Positions 6,593-15,227 are shown, numbered from the stretch's first letter. The stretch: 25,497 bases of DNA from JANLQX01 sp031406385 (GCA_031406385.1 JANOHI010000222.1:1-25497); one strand, 5' to 3'. Numbers and translations are program-made. Notes: generated by a model not told the origin, from the sequence alone.

Positions 6593-7045
6593 TCAGCCCG
6601 GATCGGCGGTGAAGCCGGCTGCGGTGATGCCGGCGGTGGCGACCTTCTCGTCGTTGTCCGACGTGTCACCGCTCACTCCCACGGCGCCCACGATCAGACC
6701 GTCAGCGTTCCGGACCAGGACCCCTCCCGGCACCGGGATGAGTGAGCCGCCGATTGCGTGCGTCGCCGCGGCCACGAAGTACGCCTGCGACTCGGCTCGG
6801 GCCATGAGCGAGCGCGAGCCCATTCCGAACGCAAGTGCGCCATGGGCCTTGCCGTGGGCGATCTCGAAGCGCTTGTTCGACGAGCCATCCTCTCGCTCGA
6901 ACGCCGTGACGTGGCCACCGCGGTCGAGCACCACGACCGAAAGTGGTTTGAAGCCGGCCCGGGCTCCCTCTGCGCGCGCCGATGCAATGATCGTGCGAGC
7001 GTCGTCGAGTGAGAGATCGGTTCGGGGCGTCGGATTCGCAGTCAT
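6593..7045 (-). CDS. glcG: GlcG/HbpS-family protein
   Basis: Protein of 150 residues of the GlcG/HbpS (DUF336) family, whose members include haem-binding and redox-sensing proteins and the uncharacterised GlcG of glycolate loci. Family features are LSLDDARTIIASARAEGAR, then LSVVVLDRGGHVTAFER, KRFEIAHGKAHGALAFGMGS, AIGGSLIPVPGGVLV and GLIVGAVGVSGDTSDNDEKV. No signal peptide is visible, so it is expected in the cytoplasm. The ATG at 7045 starts MTANPTPRTDLSL and has an AGGTG tract just upstream. It lies 36 bases after malate synthase G on the same strand, so the two are probably co-transcribed, matching the glc-operon association. The biochemical role of GlcG is not established. Confidence 0.87.
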   Translation of the reverse strand: MTANPTPRTDLSLDDARTIIASARAEGARAGFKPLSVVVLDRGGHVTAFEREDGSSNKRFEIAHGKAHGALAFGMGSRSLMARAESQAYFVAAATHAIGGSLIPVPGGVLVRNADGLIVGAVGVSGDTSDNDEKVATAGITAAGFTADPG

Positions 7046-7081
7046 GTAATCACCTATGGGTTGAGCGGGGAAGGCGGGTCA

Positions 7082-9262
7082 TCACGACGCGTCGAGCGCT
7101 TTGCGCTCCGAGCGGCGGGCATGGAGTATCGGTTCGGTGTAGCCCGAGGGCTGGTCGCAACCGAACATGATGAGGTCGCGTGCGGCGAGGAATGCCGGTC
7201 CGTCGTAGCCCGGTGCCATTGGACGGTATGCCGGATCCTCCAAGTTCTGACGGTCGACGACGAGGGCCATACGACGCAGCGCGTCGTCGACCTGTGCTTC
7301 GGCAACGATCCCGTGGCGGAGCCAGTTGGCGACATGCTGTGACGAGATGCGACACGTGGCGCGGTCTTCCATGAGTGCGACGTCGTCGATGTCGGGGACC
7401 TTCGAGCAACCGACGCCCTGGTCGACCCAGCGGACGACGTAGCCGAGGATGCTCTGGGCGTTGTTCTCGATCTCGCGCTGCCGCTGGAGCTCGCTCCATC
7501 CGGACGCCGCACCAAGCGGGAGGGTGAGAATGTCGTCGAGTGAGGCGGCCGGTCGTGAGCGCAATGATTCCCGAACGGCGTTGACATCCACGCGGTGGTA
7601 GTGCGTAGCGTGGAGAGTTGCCGCAGTGGGCGAGGGTACCCACGCGCAGCTCGCGCCCGAACGCGGGTGGCCGATCTTCTGGGTGAGCATGTCGGCCATT
7701 CGCTCGGGGGCGGCCCACATGCCCTTGCCGATCTGGGCGCGCCCGGGGAAGCCGCACCGGAGCCCGATGTCGACGTTGCGGTCCTCGTAGGCTGTGATCC
7801 ACGGCTGCGCCTTCATCTGCGCCTTCGGGATCATCGGCCCGGCCTCCATCGACGTGTGGATCTCATCACCGGTGCGGTCGAGGAACCCGGTGTTGATGAA
7901 CACCACTCGCGACTTCGCCGCACGAACGCACTCGAGGAGGTTGACCGTGGTGCGACGCTCCTCGTCCATGATGCCGATCTTCACGGTGTCGGGTGCGAGG
8001 CCGAGGGCTCGCTCGACCGCGGTGAAGACGTCGCAGGCGAAGGCGACCTCGTCGGGACCGTGCATCTTCGGCTTCACAATGTAGACCGAGCCATGGGCAG
8101 AGTTCCGCTCCGGCGCCGGGCGGTTGCGGTCGTGCATGGCGATCACGACGGTCACCATGGCGTCGAGCAAACCCTCGAACACCTCGGCGCCGTTCGCGTC
8201 GCGTACGGCTGGCGTGGTCATGAGGTGGCCGACGTTGCGGGCGAGGAGAACGGATCGGCCGCGCAGCTCGAGCGGCGAGCCGTTCGCCGCAGTCCACGTA
8301 CGGTTTGGCGCGAGCCGCCGTTCGAAGGTCTGGCCGCCCTTGGAGACGGATTCCGTCAGCGTCCCGTTCATGAGACCGAGCCAGTTTCGGTAGGCGCCGA
8401 CCTTGTCCTCAGCATCAACAGCGGCGATCGAGTCCTCGAAGTCGATGATCGTGCTCACGGCCGACTCGAGTACCACATCGGCGATCCCGGCTGGATCCGT
8501 GGCGCCGACGCTGTGCGACCGGTCGATCACGATCTCGATGCGAAGCCCATGGTTCGTCAGGAGCACCGCCGAGGGGGCTTCGGGGCGGCCCCGATGGCCG
8601 GTGAATGCGGATGTTTCACGCAGCGACGATGTCCCTCCGTGGCGGAGGGTTGTGACGAGGGCCCCATCGACGACGGCGTAGCGGACGACGTCGTCGTGTG
8701 ACCCCGATGCAAGCGGCACGGCGTCGTCGAGCAGCTCGCGGGCCCAGGCGATCACGCGGGCGCCGCGCTCCGTGCTGTACGGCCCGCTCGGAGGGAGATC
8801 ACCGAGCGCGTCGGTCCCGTAGAGCGCGTCATACAGTGAACCCCACCGGGCGTTGGCGGCGTTGAGTGCGTACCGGGCGTTGGTGACCGGCACGACGAGC
8901 TGAGGGCCGGCGAGCACCGCCAACTCCTCATCGACGTCGGTTGTGCTGATCTCGAAGGCGGGGCCTTCCGCAACCAGATAGCCGATGTCGGTGAGGAACG
9001 ACCGATAGCCAGCATGGTCATGGGTTTGTCCGGATCGGGCACGATGCCATTCGTCGATGAGGCCCTGTAGCTGGGTGCGTCGTTCCAGCAGCGCCCGGTT
9101 CCGCCCGGTCATCGTGGCGATGATCGACGCGAAGCCTGACCAGAACTGGTCCGGATCGATGCCGACCCCGGGAAGGACTTCGGACTCGATGAAGTCTGCG
9201 ACGGACGCGGCAACGGCGAGGCCATGGCGAGTGACGGCGACCGGAGTCGGGGCGTGGGTCAT
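7082..9262 (-). CDS. glcB: Malate synthase G
   Basis: Malate synthase G, condensing glyoxylate with acetyl-CoA to malate in the glyoxylate/glycolate pathway; cytoplasmic, Mg-dependent. The product is 726 residues, the standard length of the G isoform. Conserved segments: ISTTDVDEELAVLAGPQLVV, ALYGTDALG, SVLLARNVGHLMTTPAV with the active-site Arg near residue 339, KIGIMDEERRTTVNL with the metal-binding Glu near 433, INTGFLDRTGDEIHTSMEAG with the metal-binding Asp, FPGRAQIGKGMWA, and MEDRATCRISSQHVANW near 630 with the catalytic Asp. The ATG at 9262 (MTHAPTPVAVTRHGLAVAAS) has GGAAAG about ten bases upstream and matches known N-termini; a frame extension to 9382 is probably not translated. glcG follows downstream. 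Confidence 0.96.
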   Translation of the reverse strand: MTHAPTPVAVTRHGLAVAASVADFIESEVLPGVGIDPDQFWSGFASIIATMTGRNRALLERRTQLQGLIDEWHRARSGQTHDHAGYRSFLTDIGYLVAEGPAFEISTTDVDEELAVLAGPQLVVPVTNARYALNAANARWGSLYDALYGTDALGDLPPSGPYSTERGARVIAWARELLDDAVPLASGSHDDVVRYAVVDGALVTTLRHGGTSSLRETSAFTGHRGRPEAPSAVLLTNHGLRIEIVIDRSHSVGATDPAGIADVVLESAVSTIIDFEDSIAAVDAEDKVGAYRNWLGLMNGTLTESVSKGGQTFERRLAPNRTWTAANGSPLELRGRSVLLARNVGHLMTTPAVRDANGAEVFEGLLDAMVTVVIAMHDRNRPAPERNSAHGSVYIVKPKMHGPDEVAFACDVFTAVERALGLAPDTVKIGIMDEERRTTVNLLECVRAAKSRVVFINTGFLDRTGDEIHTSMEAGPMIPKAQMKAQPWITAYEDRNVDIGLRCGFPGRAQIGKGMWAAPERMADMLTQKIGHPRSGASCAWVPSPTAATLHATHYHRVDVNAVRESLRSRPAASLDDILTLPLGAASGWSELQRQREIENNAQSILGYVVRWVDQGVGCSKVPDIDDVALMEDRATCRISSQHVANWLRHGIVAEAQVDDALRRMALVVDRQNLEDPAYRPMAPGYDGPAFLAARDLIMFGCDQPSGYTEPILHARRSERKALDAS

Positions 9263-9309
9263 GGCTGACTTTCCGAGGAATGCAACGAGCTGATACGAAC
9301 GGCGAGGGC

Positions 9310-9345
9310 CAGAATGCCAACTTTCCGTTACCCGGCGCCATTCTG
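9310..9345. promoter_or_regulatory. Inverted repeat upstream of glcB
   Basis: CAGAATG (9310-9316) and CATTCTG (9339-9345) form a seven-base inverted repeat about 50-80 bases upstream of the glcB start, in the 218-base divergent region 9263-9480. It could be an operator, but only its position supports this. The same region has a perfect six-base-pair hairpin at 9398-9413 (CTGCCC/GGGCAG). I see no convincing sigma-70 boxes for either direction. Confidence 0.25.
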
Positions 9346-9480
9346 ACGCGGAACGGCTGCTCTGAAGCTTGACGTGGCTCATGGTCGAAACGCCGCGCTG
9401 CCCCTTTGGGCAGGGTTCGCTGCCTGAACGGTCGCACTGGGGTTGGCCCGCCGTGCGTTCGGGCCCCGCACACTGGTCGG

Positions 9481-10380
9481 GTGCTCCAGGATGTGGACGA
9501 TTCGGTACGCGCCTTTCTTCGCGCCCGGGCGCAGATCACCAACGACGTCGAGATTGTGTTTGACGCCCCGACCCGGGATTGGGCGGCGAGGCGGAACAGT
9601 CCGGCTCTCGATGTGTTCCTCTACGACATCCGAGAGAACCTGGACCGACGGCAGGCATTGCTGGAAGACACTCGCAGTGCAGACGGCTTCGTGACGGGCC
9701 GACCATTCGCAACGCGTTGGTACAACTGCTCATACTTGATCACCGCATGGACGCAACGGCCCGAAGACGAGCATCGGCTTCTCGGTAGCGTCCTGATGGG
9801 ATTTCTCGACGTCCACGCACTCCCGCACAACATCCTCGTGGGGGCGCTCGCGCAAAGTGAGCGGGAAGTGTTCCTGACAGTCGGTCGGCCGCTCGCGCAA
9901 GAGCGTTCGATCTCCGATATCTGGTCGGCGCTCGGCGGTGAGCTGAAGCCATCGCTTGATCTGGTTCTTGTCGTGCCATTCGAGTCGACCGCGTCGCAAC
10001 CGTTTGGTCCGCCGGTTGTGGAGGCGCCGAGCGTGCACGTCGGTGATCCGGAAAGCGGTGCCGTAGCCGGGGAACGCGAAGGTGGCCACCGACGGGCGAA
10101 GCCAGGACCGGTTGGCCTGGCCGCCCGTGGCCCGCGTCCGCGGTCGACCCTGGTCGATCGACGCGCCGAAGCAGTGGCGCGCGAGGAGGGCATCGGAGGC
10201 AGCAAGCGTGTTCCGGGTCGACGATTTGGCTTCGCAGTGCATGAACCGACTGCGGCTGAACTCGAGGAACGCGTGAAGCCCGAAGACTCCGATGCGCCCG
10301 CACCCGGCGGAGGCGAGGCGAAGGTTGGAACTGATGCCGGTCCGAAAGCAAAGCGGACGGAACCACGGAGTTCGACGTGA
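9481..10380 (+). CDS. eCIS cap/terminator protein, DUF4255 (Pvc16/Afp16-like)
   Basis: First gene of the contractile injection cluster, 299 residues. DUF4255 proteins cap the tube and sheath end in Afp/PVC particles. The GTG at 9481 gives VLQDVDDSVRAFLRARAQ, matching the usual family N-terminus; the ribosome site is weak and an ATG at 9406 is possible. Family-like parts: DVEIVFDAPTRDWAARRNSP, ALDVFLYDIRENLDRRQ, RWYNCSYLITAWTQRPEDEH, RLLGSVLMGFL, and SDIWSALGGELKPSLDLVLV. From about residue 180 the chain turns into a Gly/Arg/Pro-rich, probably disordered tail of more than 110 residues, longer than a plain DUF4255 domain. Its stop overlaps the ATPase start by four bases, so translation is likely coupled. 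Confidence 0.9.
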   Translation: MLQDVDDSVRAFLRARAQITNDVEIVFDAPTRDWAARRNSPALDVFLYDIRENLDRRQALLEDTRSADGFVTGRPFATRWYNCSYLITAWTQRPEDEHRLLGSVLMGFLDVHALPHNILVGALAQSEREVFLTVGRPLAQERSISDIWSALGGELKPSLDLVLVVPFESTASQPFGPPVVEAPSVHVGDPESGAVAGEREGGHRRAKPGPVGLAARGPRPRSTLVDRRAEAVAREEGIGGSKRVPGRRFGFAVHEPTAAELEERVKPEDSDAPAPGGGEAKVGTDAGPKAKRTEPRSST

Positions 10381-12446
10381 CATCGGTGCTCAGTTCAGAG
10401 TCGGGCACTGCGAGCCTCGAAGGGCTGCCTGGAGCGTTCGACGAGGGACTCGCCGATCGCCTTCGTGTGCTTTCGGTGCACGTGCGCCGCCTGGTCGATG
10501 AGCGACGAGCGAATGACCCGCTTCCCGAGGATCCCTATCGCGGACTGTACGTGTCGGATGAAGAAGCCGACGCGCTCGCTGCGGAGAACGGTGAATACGC
10601 AGTGTCGCCCCGCACGCGGCCGATGGCGTCCATCGAACTCCCCGCCAGCGGCACACGCTCGGGTGATCTTGTTCGAAACTTCGGGCTCAACTCGTTCGAT
10701 CTCGATGTGCTGATCATCGCTGCAGCGCCTGATGTTGAACAGCGCTTTGAGAAGCTCTTCGGCTATCTGCACGATGACATCACGCGCCGGCGACCGAGCG
10801 TCGGCCTGGCCCTTGAACTCACCGGCTATGGATCGGCGAACGCGTGGGCGCGCGGGCGACTGTCGATGGAATCGCCGCTGATTCGCCATGGGCTCGTGAC
10901 GGTCGAAGAGCCGGGTCGTCCCTTGCTCACCCGGGCGCTCCGCGTGCCGGACCGCGTCCTCGGTCACCTGCTCGGCGATGATCGCATCGAAGCGCAGGTT
11001 GAGCGCTTGCGCCTGGCCCCAGTGGTGCTCGATACTGCCGACGCGGTGCGACTTGGCCGGGGTATGTCGGCCGGGGTGACGCCCGTGTACCTGCAGGATG
11101 CCGGAGCCGGTGTCGGTTCGGCGCTCGGGGTGAGCGCTTTCGCCTCGATTGGATCGCAGGTGTTATCGATCGAGATCTCCGACACGACGGAAGGTGATCC
11201 GCTTTCGATTGTCGTCGCAGCCATTCGTGAAGCGCGCTTGATGAATGGCGGACTTGTGGTCTGTGTTTCCGAAACGGTCGCTGATGCGCACCCGGAAGTA
11301 ATGCGATTTCTGGCCGACTCGGACTGGCCGGGGTTCATCGTGGGGACTCATCCGTGGGATCCCTCATGGTCCCAAAAGCCAATCGTGTCCGAAGTTGTTT
11401 CGAGGCCCGACTCGGGGACGATGGAGTCGGTGTGGAGAACGCACTTTCCCGAACTCGACCTGCAGGAGCTGAGTGCTGCAACACGCCAGCTTCGACTGCG
11501 ACCCGATCAGATTGTCCGCGCATCGGAGTTGGCCCATCGTCGAGCCGCGGGTGCGAGAAGAGCGATAGCGATCGATGATGTGAGCAGTTCCGCGAGAGCG
11601 CAGAATTCCTCGCGATTGGAGCGCCTCGCACGTCGGCTTTCGCCCACGGTCACCTGGGGCGACCTGGTCCTACCCGAAGACGTGACAGCCCTGCTTCATG
11701 AGGTCGAGACCAGGTACCGACGACGTGACCAGGTGCACGGCTCCTGGGGAATGGGTGGCAAGAACAACCGTCGACTCGGTGTGGTGGCGCTCTTCGCCGG
11801 CCCGAGCGGCGTCGGCAAGACGATGGCTGCTGAAGCACTTGCCGGATCGCTTGGGCTTGATTTGTATCAGGTCAACCTGGCGACAGTCGTCGACAAGTAC
11901 ATCGGTGAAACCGAAAAGAATCTCGAGAAGATATTCGCGGCTGCCGAGGGTGTGAATGGCGTCGTGCTCTTCGATGAGGCTGATGCACTCTTTGGCAAGC
12001 GATCCGAGGTCAGCGATGCCAAAGATCGTTATGCGAACGTGGAAGTTGCCTACCTCTTGCAGCGCCTTGAGACCTACGAGGGTGTTGCGGTTCTTGCGAC
12101 CAACCTCCGGACGAACATCGACGATGCCTTCACCCGGCGTCTGGATGTGGTCGTCGACTTTTCCGAGCCCGAGGAAGCAGACCGTCTCGTGCTCTGGGAT
12201 CGTTGCATCGGACGGCGGATACCCCGCAACGACGACATCGATCTCAAGTTTCTCGCGGCCAGGTTTCGCCTGTCCGGCGGCAACATCCGCAACATTGCCG
12301 TCTCCGCGGCGTTCCTTGCGGCCTCCGATGAACGGGCACTGTCGATGAGCGATCTCGTGCGAGCGACCGCACAGGAATACCGCAAGCTCGGACGGCTCTT
12401 CACCCCGAGCGAGTTCGGTCACTGGCATGCGCTGCTCACCGGATAA
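10377..12446 (+). CDS. eCIS AAA+ ATPase (Pvc15/Afp15-like)
   Basis: AAA+ ATPase of 689 residues found beside DUF4255 in eCIS clusters, where it is thought to help particle assembly or cargo loading. The AAA module is C-terminal: Walker A GPSGVGKT at 475-482, a sensor-like stretch TVVDKYIGETEKNLEKIF, Walker B VVLFDEADALFGK with the DEAD box at 533-536, ATNLRTNIDDAFTRRLDVVV containing sensor 1 and the arginine-finger region, and a sensor-2-like SGGNIRNIAVSAAFLA. The N-terminal 450 residues contain helical and winged-helix-like regions usual for the family, without a second intact Walker A. GTG 10377 overlaps the upstream stop (GTGA). It is followed after 29 bases by the DUF4157 gene. Confidence 0.94.
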   Translation: MTSVLSSESGTASLEGLPGAFDEGLADRLRVLSVHVRRLVDERRANDPLPEDPYRGLYVSDEEADALAAENGEYAVSPRTRPMASIELPASGTRSGDLVRNFGLNSFDLDVLIIAAAPDVEQRFEKLFGYLHDDITRRRPSVGLALELTGYGSANAWARGRLSMESPLIRHGLVTVEEPGRPLLTRALRVPDRVLGHLLGDDRIEAQVERLRLAPVVLDTADAVRLGRGMSAGVTPVYLQDAGAGVGSALGVSAFASIGSQVLSIEISDTTEGDPLSIVVAAIREARLMNGGLVVCVSETVADAHPEVMRFLADSDWPGFIVGTHPWDPSWSQKPIVSEVVSRPDSGTMESVWRTHFPELDLQELSAATRQLRLRPDQIVRASELAHRRAAGARRAIAIDDVSSSARAQNSSRLERLARRLSPTVTWGDLVLPEDVTALLHEVETRYRRRDQVHGSWGMGGKNNRRLGVVALFAGPSGVGKTMAAEALAGSLGLDLYQVNLATVVDKYIGETEKNLEKIFAAAEGVNGVVLFDEADALFGKRSEVSDAKDRYANVEVAYLLQRLETYEGVAVLATNLRTNIDDAFTRRLDVVVDFSEPEEADRLVLWDRCIGRRIPRNDDIDLKFLAARFRLSGGNIRNIAVSAAFLAASDERALSMSDLVRATAQEYRKLGRLFTPSEFGHWHALLTG

Positions 12447-12475
12447 CCCCATCACCACGCAACAAGGAGCCTGAT

Positions 12476-13279
12476 ATGGCCGATTTCGAGCATCTCACCG
12501 TCGAGGGTGTCCGCACCCGACGTCCACAATCTCAGGTCGCAGACGCGGGAGCACCATTGGCAGGGCTTCACACCTCGATCGGGAATGCGGCGATCGCTCG
12601 CATGCTTCAGCGGGAGGCCGCCCCCGAGGACGAAGAAGAAATCCAGGCGAAACACGATCTTTCCGCCACGAGCAGCGGCACGGCGCTGGCTCAACGTGAA
12701 GGCATGCCGGAGGAAGAGGAGGAGATCCAAGCGAAGCACGATCCGTCACGATCCGGCCTGACCGGCATGGCCCAGCGCGAAGCGGGGCCCGAGGAGGAGG
12801 AACTGCAGGCGAAGCACGATGGCGCGGTGGCGCAGCGAGCACCGGAAGTGGGACTGGCTGGTGGTGGGGTGTCGAGCGGGCTGTCCGAGCGGATCAACTC
12901 GCAACGCGGCGGCGGAAGCGCGCTCGATTCCTCCACGAAAGAACACATGGAAGACACGCTCGGCGCCCCGCTCGACGGTGTCCGGGTACACGTCGGTACC
13001 GAGTCTGATCAGCTCAATCATGCGATCACCGCGAAGGCGTTCACGACCGGCAACGACGTCTTCGTCCGGTCGGACCAGTATTCACCCGGGAGCTCCTCGA
13101 CGCAGCGCCTGCTGGCCCACGAGCTGACCCACGTCGTCCAGCAGCGCTCGATGTCAGGAGGGGCAGAAGGCATGTCGGTCGGGGCGGCAGACACCTCCGA
13201 AGAGCGAGAGGCCGATGCTGTCGCCGACGTTGCCGTGCAACGGTCTGCGCAACGCGACGCTGACAGGGAAGTCGAATAG
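12476..13279 (+). CDS. DUF4157 protein with HExxH motif
   Basis: Protein of 267 residues with a strong AAGGAG ribosome site. The C-terminal half is a DUF4157 domain: LDSSTKEHMEDTLGAPLDGV, RVHVGTESDQLNHAITAKAF, TTGNDVFVRSDQYSPGS, then LLAHELTHVVQQ with the metallopeptidase-like HELTH at residues 215-219. DUF4157 often accompanies eCIS clusters, mostly as the N-terminal domain of cargo proteins. Here it stands alone with no toxin domain after it, which suggests a processing or loading factor, or a degenerate carrier. The N-terminus has the motif LHTSIGNAAIARMLQR (31-46), shared with the opposite-strand gene downstream, then three copies of an acidic repeat. Whether the HELTH site is active is unknown. 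Confidence 0.9.
   Translation: MADFEHLTVEGVRTRRPQSQVADAGAPLAGLHTSIGNAAIARMLQREAAPEDEEEIQAKHDLSATSSGTALAQREGMPEEEEEIQAKHDPSRSGLTGMAQREAGPEEEELQAKHDGAVAQRAPEVGLAGGGVSSGLSERINSQRGGGSALDSSTKEHMEDTLGAPLDGVRVHVGTESDQLNHAITAKAFTTGNDVFVRSDQYSPGSSSTQRLLAHELTHVVQQRSMSGGAEGMSVGAADTSEEREADAVADVAVQRSAQRDADREVE
12608..12820 (+). repeat. Three acidic peptide repeats in the DUF4157 protein
   Basis: The pattern Q-R-E-x-x-P-E-(D/E)-E-E-(E)-(I/L)-Q-A-K-H-D occurs three times, at 12608-12658, 12692-12742 and 12773-12820 (residues 45-61, 73-89, 100-115). Spacers are 11 and 10 residues. The third copy is one residue shorter. Codons differ between copies, so the repetition is kept at the protein level rather than being a fresh DNA duplication. 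Confidence 0.9.
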
Positions 13280-13439
13280 GCGACCAAAGCGGCCAAGCCA
13301 TGGAGTATCGGGTTCCATCGAAGGACGGTGGGAGCACCTGCGTAGACAAAGGTCAAGCCTCCTTCGCCGCGATCGTTCTCCGCAAGGAGCTCCCGAGGGA
13401 CGCTCCCCGCCGTAGGCACGGGACTCCCTGCACGGACAC

Positions 13440-15227
13440 TCAGCCGGCGGCCGCCTTCTTGCGCATGTCCTTCAGTTTCGCGGCTCCTTCCGCGTCGGTG
13501 AAGAACCCTTGATCGACAGCCATCTGAAGCACGATCTCGGCGGCATTTTTGTATGCGCCCGTGAGTGAAGCGAGAAACTCGCCGGCGCTTGACGCCACGA
13601 GATCGGGCGGATACTCCTCCTGCTTCGACCACATCACGCTCGACTGCACGTCGCTCGGATAGGCCTTCGAGAGGGCTTCGATCGAGCTCGCCCGCCAGCG
13701 ACGATCCGCTTCCCCGAGTGACTTCTGCAGCCGGTACGCAGCATCCGACGCCGCCTCGTCGGCTCCCGCGAGTTGCTGGTTTCCGATTTCGGCGCCGGCG
13801 AACCGTGCGTCGCGTTCGTCGAGAATACGGGCGAGCACGACCATGTCGTGGGACACCTGATCGCCTTTGTGCTCGATCTCGCGCAGCTCCTCCCACAGCC
13901 CGCCGTACATCGAACCTTCGATCGCGCCGCCACCCAGCTCGCCGAGATACATGACGAATTTGGTGAATTCCCACGGCAGGGTGATCGCGACTGCAGCAGT
14001 TCCCCATGCCGCACGACCGGTGACTTTCGCGGCGAGCGAAAGGCTCGATGTAGTGACCGAGACGCCTGCATCGAGGCGGTCGAACATCGAGTCCGCGGTG
14101 ATGAGCTTGGCCGTGTTGCCCACGATCGAGACGACCGAGAGCACACTGTCGGCCTTGTCGAGAAACGATCCGATCTTGCCGAACGAGAGCGCAGCCTGGT
14201 TTGCCTTGCTGAGGAGCATTCCCTCCTTCTCCAGGTCCTGGAGAAGCTCGAGGTTCGCTCCTGTCGGGCCGAGGAACTTCATTGCGGCATTCGCCAGGGT
14301 CTTGCCGACGGCGACAGCGGTGCCGGCCGTGAGGTCGGTGATCTCCGCGATCACCTGAACCCCCTTGATCGTTCCGAGCACCATGCCGTGCTGGGCGCAC
14401 CACGCAGTTGCTTCGTCAACGCTCTTGCGGTATTCGGCCGGGTCGGTGGTCTTGAGCACCTTGATGAGGCTGCCGAGCCCATCCTTCACATCAGCGCCAG
14501 CAGCGCTGAGTCCACCAGACTCCGACACGACTCCGCCCGCGGTCGCGAGGACTCTGTCGGTGACGCCCGCTGTCTTGCGCAGGATGTCGAGAGCGGTCGC
14601 CCGCGCTTCGGCGACCGGGCGTGAAATGAGCTGAGCGCCGAGCGTTGCGTCCTTCTCGGCACGCGCGTACACCGCGTTACGGGTGACCAACTGGGTGACG
14701 CCGGCGACCCTTCGGTCGATCTGTTTGATCTGTTGCTTTCCGTCCGGGTCGCGTGCCAGTTCCATCGCGATCGCCGGCATCAAGGTTTGGACGAAGATGA
14801 GGTCAGCCTCACGGTCCACGCCCGTCACGTACTGGCCGTCGGCCGGCCCGAACGGCTTGTCATGGACCAACCGATACAGGTGTTTGAGGAACCCGATGTG
14901 CCGATCGGGAAGTCCGACAGCACTGTCGGGCCCGTAGTCGGGTGAACCGAGCACCATCGACACGTGCATCGCCAGCACTGCCGCGTCACCGTTGAGATCA
15001 GCTTCGGCCCGCTTCTGGTCGGCCTTCGACGTCTTGTCGGACTTCCGGTGCAGGATTGCGCCGACTGCTTCGTTTCCGACGGTTCGGTGGAGTTCGCCCA
15101 GCGGGTGATCGTCGGGCGAGACGGAACCCTTCTTTCCTGTGATCGACTCGCGGTGGCCGGCCTTACGACGAGCGTTCCCGAGTCCGACGCCCTTGCTCTT
15201 CTTCGACGTCGACTTCGCAGCGCTCAC
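13440..15227 (-). CDS. Unrecognised protein, candidate eCIS cargo
   Basis: A 595-residue protein that I do not recognise, read against the direction of every other gene in the cluster. GTG 15227 is chosen for its GAAGGG site and Lys-rich start SAAKSTSKKSKG. Residues 46-61, LHRTVGNEAVGAILHR, share the spacing L-H-x3-G-N-x-A-(V/I)-x2-(I/M)-L-x-R with the DUF4157 protein next door. The rest is mostly helical, with apolar segments near 294-320 (ITDLTAGTAVAVGKTLANAA), 359-375 (SVLSVVSIVGNTAKLI) and 407-437 (AAVAITLPWEFTKFVMYLG), ending in a charged tail KLKDMRKKAAAG. No enzyme motif or signal peptide is seen. Position, orientation and motif suggest a cargo or effector, possibly membrane-active; this is inference. 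Confidence 0.85.
   Translation of the reverse strand: MSAAKSTSKKSKGVGLGNARRKAGHRESITGKKGSVSPDDHPLGELHRTVGNEAVGAILHRKSDKTSKADQKRAEADLNGDAAVLAMHVSMVLGSPDYGPDSAVGLPDRHIGFLKHLYRLVHDKPFGPADGQYVTGVDREADLIFVQTLMPAIAMELARDPDGKQQIKQIDRRVAGVTQLVTRNAVYARAEKDATLGAQLISRPVAEARATALDILRKTAGVTDRVLATAGGVVSESGGLSAAGADVKDGLGSLIKVLKTTDPAEYRKSVDEATAWCAQHGMVLGTIKGVQVIAEITDLTAGTAVAVGKTLANAAMKFLGPTGANLELLQDLEKEGMLLSKANQAALSFGKIGSFLDKADSVLSVVSIVGNTAKLITADSMFDRLDAGVSVTTSSLSLAAKVTGRAAWGTAAVAITLPWEFTKFVMYLGELGGGAIEGSMYGGLWEELREIEHKGDQVSHDMVVLARILDERDARFAGAEIGNQQLAGADEAASDAAYRLQKSLGEADRRWRASSIEALSKAYPSDVQSSVMWSKQEEYPPDLVASSAGEFLASLTGAYKNAAEIVLQMAVDQGFFTDAEGAAKLKDMRKKAAAG

Noticed and set aside
7595..8701. 368-codon plus-strand frame opposite malate synthase G
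   Set aside because: Malate synthase G is certain on the minus strand; the opposite frame has no family features.
9398..9413. Perfect six-base-pair hairpin before the cap gene as a terminator
   Set aside because: It lies in a divergent region where no transcript needs to end and lacks a T-tract; a chance GC-rich hairpin is as likely.
13018..14403. 461-codon minus-strand frame overlapping the candidate cargo and the DUF4157 gene
   Set aside because: Arg/Gly-rich translation typical of an off-frame GC-rich reading; it overlaps two better supported genes.
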